Assembly: GCA_021234155.1 (NCBI GenBank)
Contig: JAJEKV010000010.1
Location: forward strand, 15,820,275-15,884,274
DNA: 64,000 nucleotides
Direction of reading: 5' to 3'
Source of the DNA: Isoetes taiwanensis
Lineage: Eukaryota > Streptophyta > Lycopodiopsida > Isoetales > Isoetaceae
Part shown: piece by piece, positions 11,935-23,115 of the stretch
How positions within the stretch are numbered: position 1 is the first letter of the stretch
How the letters are laid out: every line of letters begins with the position of its first letter
Made by a program: the position numbers and the translations under genes
Notes under the pieces: model-generated
Told to the model about the DNA's origin: nothing
Seen by the model: the letters and a program-made list of their open reading frames with translations, nothing else
Database searches by the model: none

Positions 11935-12446
11935 TGATGAGTATATAATGTTAGTCACTATATAAGTCACTCAAGTAGTCACAATCTTAATCATTATATT
12001 AGTCAGATTCTTAGTCACTTGTTTAGTTCAACTATTAGTCAGTAATTTTAGTCAAATTTATAGTTAGACATCTCGTCAAACAATAAGTCAGATTAATAGT
12101 CAAATTATTAGTAATAGTTTTAGTCACCCTTATAGTCAGACTATTAGTCATGCATTTTAGTCAAATGTTTAGTCAGCCATTTCGTCAGAAAAAAAACGTC
12201 AGCATCTTAGTCAATGTAATAGTCAACACAATCAGCACCATGTTAGTCATAGGTTTAGTCAAAATATTCGTCAGGTAAATCGTCAATATATAATTAGTCA
12301 TCATGTTAGTCAGATGTTTAGTCAGAAGTAAACGTCAGTTTTTTTCGTCATAACATTAGTCACTATATTCGGCAGATAGAGATCTCATATAGAGTTTTCG
12401 ACCCTCTGACGATTACCTGACTCTTAATAGTCATTATCTTGTAGTG
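11935..12446 (+). repeat. CACTA 3' subterminal repeat array and terminus
   Basis: About 30 copies of (T/A)AGTCA or CGTCA, all in one orientation, spaced roughly 10-25 bp, fill the stretch between the transposase and the terminal CTTGTAGTG. In CACTA elements such arrays are binding sites for the element-encoded DNA-binding protein. The motif composition is read directly from the sequence; the binding role is by analogy with Spm/En. Confidence 0.85.
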
Positions 12447-12508
12447 CATTTACCCTAACCTTGCACCTAAATTGCTTCCATGTTACACGAGTGGCAAGTA
12501 GTACTTGC

Positions 12509-12782
12509 TATTCCTGGGATGTCAGCAACAGGGCTCCGTGCTTCGTGCATGGAAGGGCCACTAGATTGCCATTCCTGTATACATAAATTTTTTAAAAGCC
12601 ATATTTGTTCCTTATTTTTTAAAAGCCATATTTGTTCCTTTTACAAAGTATTATCTACAAACCAGCACGGAGCCGTGTTTCCATCCCAGGAATGAATGCC
12701 ATATTTGTTCCTTTAACAAGTTAAAAGATTATCTACGAACCCGCGGGGAGCCCTTTCCATCCATCCCAGGAATGCCATTCCT
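12509..12782. repeat. Foldback repeat with three related ends
   Basis: A block beginning ATTCCTGGGATG and reaching GGGCTCCGTGC (12509-12541) recurs inverted at 12665-12694 and again at about 12736-12776. Between them a 27-bp TTTTTAAAAGCCATATTTGTTCC unit is repeated in tandem. It looks like a MITE that duplicated one end. It lies in the presumed 3' flank of the small gene at 13015-13455. No target duplication was identified. Confidence 0.6.
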
Positions 12783-13014
12783 GTATACAACTTCCTGTCT
12801 GCTGCTAGAGCAAATGGAACGCCTCTGTACAAAGTTAGTTTTCTGTTTCTCAAAACTGACAAACGAACGGCATCTTGTCATGCTTCTACAGTTAACTTTA
12901 GCTCTGCTCGTTGAGAAAAAACTCAGATCCAAAATGATGCACGCATTGTCCAGATTCCGCAACATTTAGACAAATATACAAGTTATTTACAGGAGATCCT
13001 CTGTTTCTGGCTCT

Positions 13015-13455
13015 TCACCTGTCCAAAATGTTCGTCACAAGCCTGCAGAACATGAACCGAAATCCATATATAACAAAAAAGAAAGATCTTACAGCATGAA
13101 AACAGAGCAAAAGCAGAGCATACCAGTCTACAACTACAGGCGGAGGGACTTCATACGGCTCCTTGCTCTTGGAGTCCGACGACGGACCTGAAATGCCAGC
13201 AAGAATTGCAAAATAAAAAATAAATAAAATCAAGACAGAAGTTCCAGATCACACGAGTACAGTACAGACTTAAAAAACCAGATTAAGCAAAGAATCAAAG
13301 AAAAATTAAACAACAGGCGCCGGAATTAGGGATTAACCATTTTTGCGGTTAGAGCCGAAGCTGGAAGGGCTAGGAAGCGCCGCCTTTGTACTTTGAAGAA
13401 CACCTGGTAAGGTATCTTGCCAAAAATGGCGCAGAAAATCTACGCGTTCTGCCAT
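13015..13455 (-). CDS. Small three-exon gene, 69-residue protein, unnamed
   Basis: Exons are 13455-13338 (118 nt), 13187-13124 (64 nt) and 13042-13015 (28 nt), 210 nt in total including TGA. The junctions are canonical: AATG|GTTAAT to TTTCAG|GTCC, and ACTG|GTATGC to CTGCAG|GCTT. The phases fit with no internal stop. The protein begins MAERVDFLRHFWQDTLPGVL, has a Ser/Lys-rich linker (SPSSFGSNRKNG, DSKSKEPYE), then PPPVVVDWLVTNILDR at the C-terminus. No signal peptide or membrane span is apparent. I do not recognise the family. The short exons with consistent phase make chance unlikely. Alternative downstream splicing could give a longer product. Confidence 0.65.
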
Positions 13456-14227
13456 AGTCTACTCCGGCACGATCTTCTTGTTTTCAAGGAGAGCGCGCTT
13501 TTTCAGAAGTGTCAAGCTCGCTTTTTTCCTTTGGAAGATAAGATGCGCTTTCTTTTCCATTCTCCACGATACAAGTTGGAAAGGAAAAATGGTACAAGTT
13601 GGAAAGGAAACATAGTTGATTTAGTAAGACTGGCCCCATTTTCTGTCCTATGATTGGTACGTTTATAAAGACAAAATGCATGAACATGAACATAAACATG
13701 AACATGTACATGAACATGGCCTAACAAATATCCATACAACAAAAAAAGTGTGTTGTTTGAAATCGACCAACAGATCCATACAATAAGAAAAGTGTCTTGT
13801 TTCTTTTGAACAGCTTTACTATGGAATAATGTCTCAAGTCAATGGACCCTATTCAAGCTCTTAGATGCAGCACCGCACTACTGCTAGCAATGCTCAGCTT
13901 TTCCACACCTGTCTTTGTGAGTCCTGGCCCCACTAATGCCATGCATTGAATCCTGTTTATCTACTCGACAACAAATGAGCAATTGGTGTATCTCGCCAAA
14001 TGTCATAAAGCGAGTTTTTTACTCTAGGGTTTGTATTTGGTGATAAGATATATCTCAAACAATTACTTGTTTTCCTTAGTTGCAATAATTTGGCATTGTT
14101 AATCTAACATAGAAGTCGCATTCAAAATTATCCATTTAAAAGACCACCATGACAACCTCTTTTCACACAGATTCTTTTTAAAAAAATTTCTCAATTTGCT
14201 CCTTCCTATCCAAGCATTTGAATCTCA
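13456..14227. other. Intergenic with an ACATGA-type microsatellite
   Basis: At 13676-13720 there is a short run of ATGAAC/ATGTAC hexamers. Otherwise no coding match was seen. The first 150 bp upstream of 13455 is the likely promoter and 5' leader region of the small gene, with no clear TATA box. Confidence 0.4.
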
Positions 14228-14236
14228 AGCCCCCTC

Positions 14237-14680
14237 GGCGTAGGATAGTCTTACCCTGGATTGGGGGATCCCGGAGGTGGTGATCCCGTTCTCCGGGATC
14301 ACCATCAGAAAAGATCCCGTCCTCCGGGATCACACAATCAGCTAATGGGTTACTGCGTAGTTTAGGGCTGATTTTCGGTCGGATTGAAGCTTGCTGATTA
14401 CAGCGACGCTCGCTTCGATTCCTCCTTTGCTTCTACCTGCGCCTTTGATCCAGCCCATTCCGACCATCCTCGAACTGACCCCATTCGATTTGGTTGCAGA
14501 TCAAGGGAGAAAATCCCACACGAAATCTGCCCCATTTTTCCTTTCAAGGGCCAAAAAATATGCGCAGTTACTGCGCAGTAAGGGGGATTCCGTCCTCCGG
14601 GATCACACGTCCTCGGGGATCCCGTCCTCTGGGATCACACCTCCGGGATCCCCCAATCCAGGGTAAGACTATCCTACGCC
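14237..14680. mobile_element. MULE-type MITE with 43-bp perfect terminal inverted repeats
   Basis: Positions 14237-14279 and 14638-14680 are perfect inverted complements over 43 bp, starting GGCGTAGGATAGTCTTACCC. The flanks are AGCCCCCTC (14228-14236) and AGCGCCCTC (14681-14689), a 9-bp target duplication with one mismatch, the size typical of Mutator-like elements. The inner part repeats GGGATC blocks with TCCTCCGGGATCAC units near both ends, so the inverted symmetry continues imperfectly inward. There is no transposase. The perfect repeats imply recent movement. Confidence 0.85.
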
Positions 14681-14689
14681 AGCGCCCTC

Positions 14690-16639
14690 ACCTTTGATAA
14701 AATCATCTTTCTCATCTCTTTAGTTTCATTCACCACGGGTCTTTATGTACAATTCTATATGTTATAGTTTGCATCAACTATTATAATGTTTTAAGTACCC
14801 AAAATGGCACCCAATGTAAGGTGATCGGAGGCACAAAGCAATGTTGGTGTGGTCTGTGCATCATATGTCCATTGGTATATCCTACGTTCTTCACAGAGCT
14901 CACATCCATTTTTATTCACAAAAGGAATCGGAATAATGGCAATCCAACGCTTTCTTGTTATATATGCATCCTTCTTCGTGCATGTTCATATTTAAATTAA
15001 AAAATGTGATTCAGATTTGTGTCAAGATCGATCTCATAGGGGATGTTATAATTGAATCATCCCACATACATGATAGGTCTTTGAATGTGGATGGGGAAAT
15101 ATTCTAGGAATTCACAATTGGCCAGTCATTTGCCTTGTTGGGGATCTTCAAGAACAAAATGAAGTTCTTAGTCGAGACTACCAAATACAGATCAAGGATG
15201 CGGTCAAGGATGAGACTTCTGGTGTTGAATTTTGACTCTTAGTTTTTCCCAATACTATATGAATGGATCCGACAAACAACTCCTTTTTTTGCATTTCATA
15301 TCTTCTTCCCTAACTTCATTAGTTGGTTATCATATGTTGGCTGTTAAAATTGGACCATCATTCATTTATTTGGGAAACATATCTTCAATTTGAGATGTCT
15401 ACAGTGATGTGAAATTCAATTTTCTTATCGCATTATTACTTTAATCATAGAAGACTTCATACTATAGCCCATCTATCATTCAGATTTAAGAAATATCACA
15501 TTGCTAGTTATTTGGGTTCCACAAAAATAAAACACTTTCACCATCAAGCCAAAGATCCAAATCACTAGCATTTTCTTTGTCCCATAATCCATGTACCTTT
15601 CTATATTTGACACATTGCTCTACTGCTACACTGGACTCTACCACTCCATGCACTTTATCAAAATTGTGGCCATCATCTTTATTGCAATCATGTGCCACAT
15701 GGAATGATTTGGAGCCAGACACTTGGAGTCTAGTCCACAATCCCGTATCAGACACTTCTGTAGGAGACTAGTTTCTTGCCTACAGTGGCATGCACTAGAA
15801 CGCCAACTCATATAGTATGGGCAACACTCTCCCCATAAATCTCACCTATATCATCGCAATAGGTTCGCAATGCCTCAAAGCCTGCTAGGAGGGCAAGCGA
15901 GTTTGGCTACCAGATTGAATGTGCAGGAGCCCATGTGCATACAGATGAAAACCAAGGAGGATCACAGTTACATGAGACAGTATCTCGGTGCATGATTCCT
16001 TGGCAATCTTTGGGAGCATGGTCGATGTCCCTCCATATGGCATTTGGATATTACATATCAAGCACCATAATCGTAAAGAAAATTCAAGCTGCTCGTTTTC
16101 ATTGATATTTTACTTTGTTGTGACACGAATGACTCAAGCATTGTGCCCAGATCAGTAAAAGCAAGTCCGCTCATTTTCTAGCGCAATCTACAATGACCAC
16201 TTGCTTCTCAATATAAAATGACATAACCAAAAGTATGGACACCGGAAAGAAAACCTTCCTGTGCAGCACCTTCTTTCTTCTTCTTAGTATCTTCGTAAAC
16301 TCTCCATCCTTCCTCTACCCCTCTCCTCAACCGCCCAACCTTGACCCCAGGCTTGCTTACTAATAATTTAAATGACTGATTTTCTATAAAAGTGATTGGG
16401 CCCAATACTATAGTGGCTTTTCCCCAATGATATTTCTCTCACGTGAATAAACTTTCAAGGTTTTCCAGTCTAATGCCCCATAGGTCGGCTAGATGTAAAA
16501 ATTCTTTTACTAAGGAGCACTCAAAACCCCACAAAGTTATCCGCATAAGATAGCAATGGATGAGAACTATTATTCTCTCATGGAGAACCACACTTAGGCC
16601 CTTGTGCCAACTGTGGGATGCCAAGAGTAGACTACCATA
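14690..16639. other. Intergenic, unassigned
   Basis: About 1.9 kb of AT-rich sequence without a recognisable domain. Open stretches here are short and lack domain or splice support. Confidence 0.4.
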
Positions 16640-17740
16640 AAACTTTCGCTCCTCTGGCTAGATTGTCATCTATGCGCGTTGTACTTCTTGACCTTAATTT
16701 ATGTACACAGTTTGCAGATTCAAAAGGGCGATCTATGGCTTCAAGCAATCCTCCACGATTGTGGTATAAAACCATCCACATCTTTTTCTGAGAACTTGAT
16801 GTTTCAAGGAGTACTGCAGAGTGGAATATCAACACAAAGCACGCTGAAGATAACCTCATCCTTGTGGTATTATATGTTGATGATCTCATCTTGGCTTCTT
16901 CTTTTTCCTCCCCTTTTTGGAAGGACGTAAAGCTCTATATTAAAAACACAAAAAGGTTACAATTAAACTAGACAGAGATAAAATCCCCAAATCTCATCTT
17001 TATCATCATCAGATAATGTGGACACCAAATACTGTTCATACAATCTTTCCGTTAATCTCTCGAAGCATCCAATCTGGAGTAGATGAATATCGGGTGGCAC
17101 CGTCTTTTCTAAATGGTCCAAAGTCGAGTGCTCATGTGACATAGAATGCTAGTTTCTTGAGTCTCGTCCCACATCGGGGAAGTGAACCAAGGAGAATTTG
17201 CTAACTGTTGAGATGCACTGAAAACGAGCCTGAAATCCATGCCCATGTGGTATAGACATTGTCATATAAAACAAAGCAATGTTCAATAGTCTCAACAACT
17301 TCTTGCATACATGGCAAACTGGGCTGACTCATGGGTTAAATGAGGGGACCTTGACACTCACTTTGACTGAATGATGAACAATCTATCAGAGAAGTACCGA
17401 GTAAAATTTTTATTCCAGATGCAATTCTATATACGATGCTAATGCTTCTCTTGCATTATCAATGACCAGGGAGAAGATGAGGGCAAGGAGGAGCTTTTAA
17501 TCATTCCTTATGAGTCAACTCAAAGCTCGTTCTAAAATAACAGAACTTGGTATGTTGTAATATTTTCTTGGGATGCAAGCCATCAAGAACAGGGATCAAA
17601 TCTAATCTTTGCGTTTCGAAATGCTACATTTAAAGATGAATTGATCTTGAAATAATTTGTCTTGCTCTCGTGGCAAGCATGTTAACTTACAAGTCAAATT
17701 ACACTCTATATGTTAAAGATCAATTTTGTGTTGGGTAAAG
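16640..17740 (+). mobile_element. Ty1/copia RT remnant, split by a LINE fragment
   Basis: The left part ends with the copia reverse-transcriptase active-site block (LILVVLYVDDLILAS, about 16855-16905). The right part, from about 17500, has KITELGML then YFLGMQAIKNRD, which normally follow about 20-40 residues later. Multiple stops and frameshifts are present. A minus-strand LINE fragment separates them. No LTRs were identified. Confidence 0.7.
16918..17480 (-). mobile_element. LINE 3' fragment (zf-RVT region) inside the copia remnant
   Basis: On the minus strand, near 17330-17220, a CPVCHVC...EVVETIEHCFVLYDNV-type sequence is the zinc-finger region at the C-terminus of plant L1-type ORF2, here with a frameshift. 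Boundaries are set by where copia homology stops and resumes. No target duplication was resolved. Confidence 0.55.
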
Positions 17741-17814
17741 CTAGATTTAAGTCCTTATTCTTGGTGAGGAGTTTCACTTCATTACTACATAAATATGAGC
17801 AGCTAGAGCAATGA

Positions 17815-18410
17815 TTTAGCTACATACTTTAAACGAAGTGCGCCCCAAACAACCTCGATCGTTGGATCCCTCCACCCTACAGTCCAGATTGTATGTTAGA
17901 GCCACTAGGCACCTCTCGTTTCGATTATGGTGATTTATGATTGGGGGTGCCTATGATTTTGAAATTGAAATACAAGTTCGCCTAAGGTTTTGGAATATGA
18001 AATATGGAGACTCATCTCTATAGGGGTTCATCTAAGGTTTTAGGGTATGAAATGCGAAGACTCGAACCCTTACTAAAATAATCCAATATTCTAATAAGAA
18101 TGCTTTAACCAATGCAACCAGCGAGCTAATTCGCTTAATTTTTCTATTGAATCTCTCTCTTTTTTTTTTTTTTTTTAAATAACCCAGTCAATTGTGTATT
18201 GTGTTCAGGGTATGGTCTATGGTCTCAGGAATAATGATTTATCAAATCCCCCTGGAACTCCCTGTCATTGTGCTACATATTCTAAACGAAGTGCACCTCA
18301 AACAACTTCGATCATTGGATCCCTCTATCATGGTCCAGATCGTATGTTAGGGTCTCTGGGCGCCTCTCATTTAAATTATGGTGGTGATTTACAACTGGGG
18401 GTGGCTATGA
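17815..18410. repeat. Diverged direct repeat of about 135 bp
   Basis: Sequence at 17835-17955 (from AGTGCGCCCCAAACAACCTC) recurs at 18290-18410 (from AGTGCACCTCAAACAACTTC) with many transitions. Both read through a TCGTATGTTAG or TTGTATGTTAG block. A poly(T) run lies between at about 18160-18178. The source is unknown. Confidence 0.65.
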
Positions 18411-19130
18411 GCATCTTTAAGGATTTAAGGATTAGAGCCTCGGACAACCATTTAAATATAATGGAGTCGTTATCTTGTCTAAACTTAAGGCTAGATCTAA
18501 ATTGGTCTAAAAAACTTTACAAAAGTTACAGTATTGTTGAAGAATTTAATCTTACATTTTCCAATTGGGGAATGATCCATTCTTATCAGAACATCCCAAG
18601 TTTAATCATGGCAGCTTAAGCAATGTTAGATCAATGAAAACCCCACCTGAAAGAAGAAGATTTGATGCAGTCTCTTCAAGCTCCGATGCAATCCTCTTTT
18701 GGCCTCCTCCTCAGTACCACAAAGCTCCAAAACCCTCTCTTACATAATTAGTCATGTTTCCAAAAAGCCCTCTTTCAAAATTTCCCTTTTGAAAACCCTT
18801 TGCTTACATAGATATATGCCATGCATATATTCCCATTTTTCAAGTAAATGCATTATGTGCAAATACTGTACAATTGTTGGCCTCTTACTGCCTAGAATTG
18901 TTATAGAATGGTTACCTTTAAATGCCATCTTTTTATTGCCCCTAACTATAACTAAGAGCACAGAGTATATGTAGTTCCACAACTAGCATTTTATAAATTG
19001 CTACATGAAATGACATAACTAAATTGTTGTTGCCATCGTTAAACAATAAAGTATTCAACTGTCTCACATTGCCCCCACTTGAGTGTCCATTCTCTATTAT
19101 TTTCTCTTCAGTGAATAAAAGATATACCAA
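18411..19130. other. Intergenic, unassigned
   Basis: No domains or mobile-element ends were recognised. Confidence 0.4.
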
Positions 19131-19290
19131 TTCATGAGTTTCTACATAAACCACTAACATTAAGAGTGGCAGTTTCAATCCACAACTACAAATTCACGCA
19201 TTTCTACAAATTCATGAGTTTGTACATAAACCACTAACATTAAGAGTGGCAGTTTCAATCCACAACTACAAATTCACGAATTTCTACATA
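19131..19290. repeat. 80-bp tandem duplication upstream of the pectinesterase gene
   Basis: Two units, starting at 19131 and 19211 with TTCATGAGTTT, differ at only a few positions. The array ends about 550 bp before the pectinesterase ATG. Confidence 0.85.
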
Positions 19291-19689
19291 AACCCCTCCC
19301 AACCTTGACCCGATAAATTTCTTGTATTCAAGGTAAATCAAAATGTTTTGAGTGCAATGGCTCCATGTTTTATTGGATATGAATAGGTTTAAATATGTTT
19401 TATTGGATATATATAGGATGCAATAAATTGACAACGCAAAAAGGCCTAGTCATGCCTAAGGTTTACTTAAATACACCCGCAAACATTCCAAATGTTTTCC
19501 TTTAAATGCAACATAATGAAAAGGGTGCAACTGATTACTAAGAAGCTAAAGTGGAAATGTGGATATGCATGAAGTAAAGTTGGTAAGTTGCAGCTTTAAT
19601 TAACGTGACTATGTCAGTAGTAAAGCTTCTCCTATCTAATCCTTGTCTTACTCAAATGTTGCACCAACTAAAGCGGCTGAGGCACCGGA

Positions 19690-19695
19690 TATAAA
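19690..19695 (+). promoter_or_regulatory. Candidate TATA box of the pectinesterase gene
   Basis: TATAAA 143 bp before the ATG at 19838, a plausible distance for a plant leader. Support is motif and position only. Confidence 0.35.
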
Positions 19696-19837
19696 GTGGA
19701 TCTGCTTTTGAAATTTAGATGTGCCTAGACTTCAAAAAAGTTGACGTGCCTAAACTTCAAAAAAGTTACAGTCTCGATGAACTGCTTTTAGTATCTTCTT
19801 TAAAACTTGTGGCACTTAAGGTTGACCATTACAAATC

Positions 19838-21567
19838 ATGAAGCTGTTACTGTGGTTTTCTTTCATGTTGTTGTTTACTGATGCTAGTGGTTCCTCAGCA
19901 GTGAGAATACACAGATTACAAACAGAAGACAAATCTCCTGATGCCCGTGTTCTTTCTCTTCTGCCAAACGAGCTACACAACGGCCGAGATGCCAACAGTT
20001 TCTGCAAGATTGGGATCAAGGTGGCAGGTCAGAAGATTGTTCACAGCTTAAACTTAATTGCTAAATATTTGCAAGTAGAAAAGATGCCTGCAATTCAAGG
20101 TGCCTTAAAAGATTGTCAAATGACTTTGAACAATGCTATATTTCATTTGAATGCCTCCATGATTAAAATCATCAAGTTGAGAGCTGTCTCAATTGGAGAA
20201 GAGGATACAGAAGATCTGAGAACATGGTTGAGTGCAGCACTTACAGACCAGACCACATGTTCAGATTCTCTAGATAGTATTTCAAAAAATAGTAGTAATG
20301 ATGAAATGAAGAAGAACATGCATTTTCTGAAGCAACAACTGAGGAACATGCTTGCTGTATTTGCTACAAGCCAAAATGATGCAATAAAAAAAATCAATGG
20401 CAGAAAGCTTTCAACTCTAGAACCTTGGGTGCAAGCTTCCTTTCCCTATAAACTACTCAAGGGGTTTCCAGATTGGCTGCCACTTCACCGCCGCAATTTG
20501 CTTCAGGCCAATTTTCTCATTTCACCCAATGTTGTTGTAGCAAAAGATGGCGCAGGACACTACCGAAAAGTACAGGATGCTGTGGATGAAGCCCCCAATA
20601 ACAGCCCTGACATGTTCTTGATCTACATAAGGGCAGGAACTTATGAAGAATCTGTGACTGTTAACGAAACTCAAATAAATCTCGTGTTTCTGGGAGATGG
20701 CATCGGCAAAACCATAATCAGTGGCAGCAAGAATGTGCTTGAGCCTGGGACTACCACTTTTGGATCTGCAACTGTTGGTAAGAACCCTAATCTTAAATGC
20801 CTCTCAAAACCCTAACTAAAATCCTTTGCATGTTTTTCAAACAAGGAGCCTACTTAATGAGTACGTTTATTCATGCAGCCATAAATGGACGGGGATTCAT
20901 AGCCAGAAATTTAAGCATACAGAACACTGCAGGGCCCGAGAAGAATCAAGCAGTGGCGCTCCGGGTTAGTGCAGATCAAAGCGTGTTTTACAAATGCGGG
21001 ATATGGGGATATCAGGATACATTATTTGCACATAGCCAGAGACAATTTTACAGAGAGTGCGAAATAGGAGGAACTATAGATTTCATATTTGGAAATGCTG
21101 CAGCAGCTTTCCAGGCATGCAATATCGTAGCTAGGGTTCCACTAACGGGGCAGAATAATACTTACACTGCGCAAGGTCGGACAGATCCGCATCAAAACAC
21201 AGGGTTTTCCTTTCAGGGTTGTCTTGTGGACGGAACTCCTGACCTAAAAAGCTCCATACCCACGACCCCGACCTTTCTAGGGCGGCCTTGGAAGGATTAC
21301 TCGAGAACTGTGTTTATGCAGAGTGAATTGAGCTCTGTAGTGGACACTGCTGGTTGGATCCAATGGGACGATCGGCCGGAGTCGAGACTATGCGGCGTGT
21401 TCTTCGGGGAGTTTGAAAACAGAGGCAAGGGGTCTGATCGGTCTGGTCGCGTAAATTGGAGCATTGCAATGAGCCCACAGCAGGCTACAGACTTTACTGT
21501 TGAATCGCTTATTAATGGAGCCCAATGGTTGCCTGTTGCCCAAATACCCTATAACACTACTCTCTAG
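19838..21567 (+). CDS. PME: Pro-pectin methylesterase (PMEI domain + pectinesterase)
   Basis: Two exons, 19838-20777 and 20879-21567, with intron GT (20778) to AG (20878), encode 542 residues. The enzyme removes methyl esters from cell-wall homogalacturonan. A hydrophobic signal peptide (MKLLLWFSFMLLF) precedes a PMEI-type pro-region (LKDCQMTLNNA, TTCSDSLDS), a basic RRNLLQA processing-type motif near residue 220, and the catalytic beta-helix domain. The catalytic domain shows GTYEE, QAVALRVSADQSVF, GYQDTLFAHSQRQFYREC, IDFIFGNAAAAFQ, TAQGRTDPHQNTG and LGRPWKDYSR, so the two catalytic Asp residues, oxyanion Gln and Arg are all present. Length and order match plant type I (group 2) pectinesterases, and the frame is intact. 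Odd point: the PMEI start carries a single Cys (SFCKIG) where the family usually has a disulfide-forming Cys pair. Confidence 0.95.
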
Positions 21568-22774
21568 CTTCAATAGTATATAATACATCATGTAACATAG
21601 CTTCAATAGTTTGGAGTCGAACTAGTTTCCTTTCTAGTAGAACTAGCTGTTAAATTGCCATCTAACTTACCCCATTTGGACGCACCAAACTCAAGGCATG
21701 GAATCACAAAGGGGTCTCAATCTCTCAAAGGAAATACAAAGCAAGACGAGCAAGAGATGAAGCCTTTGTGGAAAATGTCAATGTTTTTACAGTAGCTTGA
21801 AATGCAATTTAGCAAAAGTTTAGAGACTCAACTAAAAGTTCTACAATGCTTAGAGACTCAACTAAAAGTTCTACAATTGCAATATGCACTCTTCGATGGA
21901 CAAATCTATGGCTTCTCACATGCCCTTCGTCTGGCGATTCCAAGACAACTAAGAAAGCTTAAGAGAAGAACTATGAGTCCCAATTTGGACCAAGCAATTA
22001 AAGCTCTTAGAGTACTCTCGAATTCTGAAGCCTTTAGATTGTATTCATCTTATTGCATATATAGCACAATAACAGGGGTTTCCTTTGTGTTTTTTGTACG
22101 ATTTTCAATATCGTTTTGCTATGATTTGGTTGATGTATTCGTTTGACTGTACTAAATAGTATTTCTAGAGTGCACCAATTTCTGGAGTGCACCTTTGCTT
22201 GGCCGTTGATTTTCAAAAAAGAAAGAAAGATTGTGTGGTTGTATATGAATACTAGATAAAGGCTTAAAAAAAGGGAGATTGTGTGGTTGTATATGAATAT
22301 TAGATAAACGCTTGGCTGATTTGGTGATGGCGCAGCTCACTGGGGCTAGAGTTTTAGCGTTGTTTCAATCTTAGATATCTCCCTCTTTGGTTGTGCATTT
22401 CGAGCGATTTTCGGTGTGTTGGAAAGTCTTGTAGTAAGCTTTCCAAGGATGTATGGCATCATGTAGTTTTCTTTGTTGTTTTGCATGTAGCCAGGGTCTG
22501 TCAAGGCATTGAAGAAAGGGGTAGTCTGAAAGGGGGATTATATATTTGGGTTTATCACTACATACCAATAATATTGAGACCATTCTAAAAAGAGCACAAT
22601 GCAATCGCACGTAAGCACAAAGAGTAACACAATTGCTTAATTCAATGATGCTAATTAAGATACTAATAATTGGAGTAATTTTGTGTCTCGGCTAGAAAAG
22701 ACCGGGTGGCAAACAAATGAGGGAACAAAAGAAAAAAGATAAAAAACAATGTGAAGAAAAAGAGGAGGAGCATT
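21568..22774. other. Downstream of PME: unassigned, two short tandem duplications
   Basis: There is a 30-bp duplication of TTAGAGACTCAACTAAAAGT at 21819-21880 and a 47-bp duplication containing TTGTGTGGTTGTATATGAAT at about 22218-22310. No gene was recognised. The open stretch at 21802-22146 has no domain support. Confidence 0.5.
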
Positions 22775-23115
22775 TTTAACGTCCATTACCGACCAACTAG
22801 TCTATAATATAAATCAAAAGGATTGAAAAGTTTGATGATTATAAGATAAGATAAGATAAGATAAGGAGAAGGCTTTATATTGACGTTGAAGATAGATAGA
22901 TAGATAGTATTTTAATGTCACGCCACTAGGCAGCATCCAACTGGACATGTGACCACACACCACACTACATTGCTCGGTTGGGCCCTGCCCCCAACCACCT
23001 TACATTGCGTCTGTTAGGATGTGACCCCCAACATTACCGAGTGCGATTCTGGGCGGTCTTGAACTCGAGACCACATTGCTAAGGAATTAGTGTGTTACCA
23101 CTAGACCAAGCGCCC
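22775..23115 (-). mobile_element. tRNA-derived SINE with simple-repeat tail (and a partial second copy)
   Basis: Reading the minus strand from 23115, the head is tRNA-like: GGGCGC, an A box TGGTCTAGTGG that fits TRGYNNARNNGG, and a B-box-like GAGTTCAAGACC. A body of about 150 bp follows and ends GCGTGACATTAAAATACTATC, then TATC and TTATC repeats down to about 22845. The 3' end resembles the 3' end of the LINE at 49591 (GTGGACGTTAAAACAACTAT). A further stub of the same 3' end (TTTTTAACGTCC) lies at about 22775. The element is not a functional tRNA, because the anticodon arm is degenerate. Confidence 0.7.

Larger units (their letters stand above)
8630..12446 (+). mobile_element. CACTA (En/Spm) element remnant, 3' end defined
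   Basis: The right end is CACTACAAGATAATGAC on the reverse strand, finishing at 12446, preceded by about 500 bp of subterminal repeats and by a TNP2-type transposase remnant. The left terminus was not found, so the start is the first coding-like position. A LINE is inserted in the transposase. The base composition matches the AT-rich neighbourhood. Right flank is CAT; without the left end the 3-bp target duplication cannot be checked. Confidence 0.8.

Noticed and set aside
21802-22146. 114-residue ORF downstream of PME
   Set aside because: Begins within a 30-bp tandem duplication and shows no domain or splice support.
22845-22912. CRISPR-like or satellite array
   Set aside because: Simple ATAAG and GATA runs that are the SINE tail; no spacers. 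A CRISPR array is not expected in a plant nuclear genome.
23040-23115. A functional tRNA gene (minus)
   Set aside because: A- and B-box-like sequences are present, but the arms do not fold well and it continues into a SINE body with a repeat tail.
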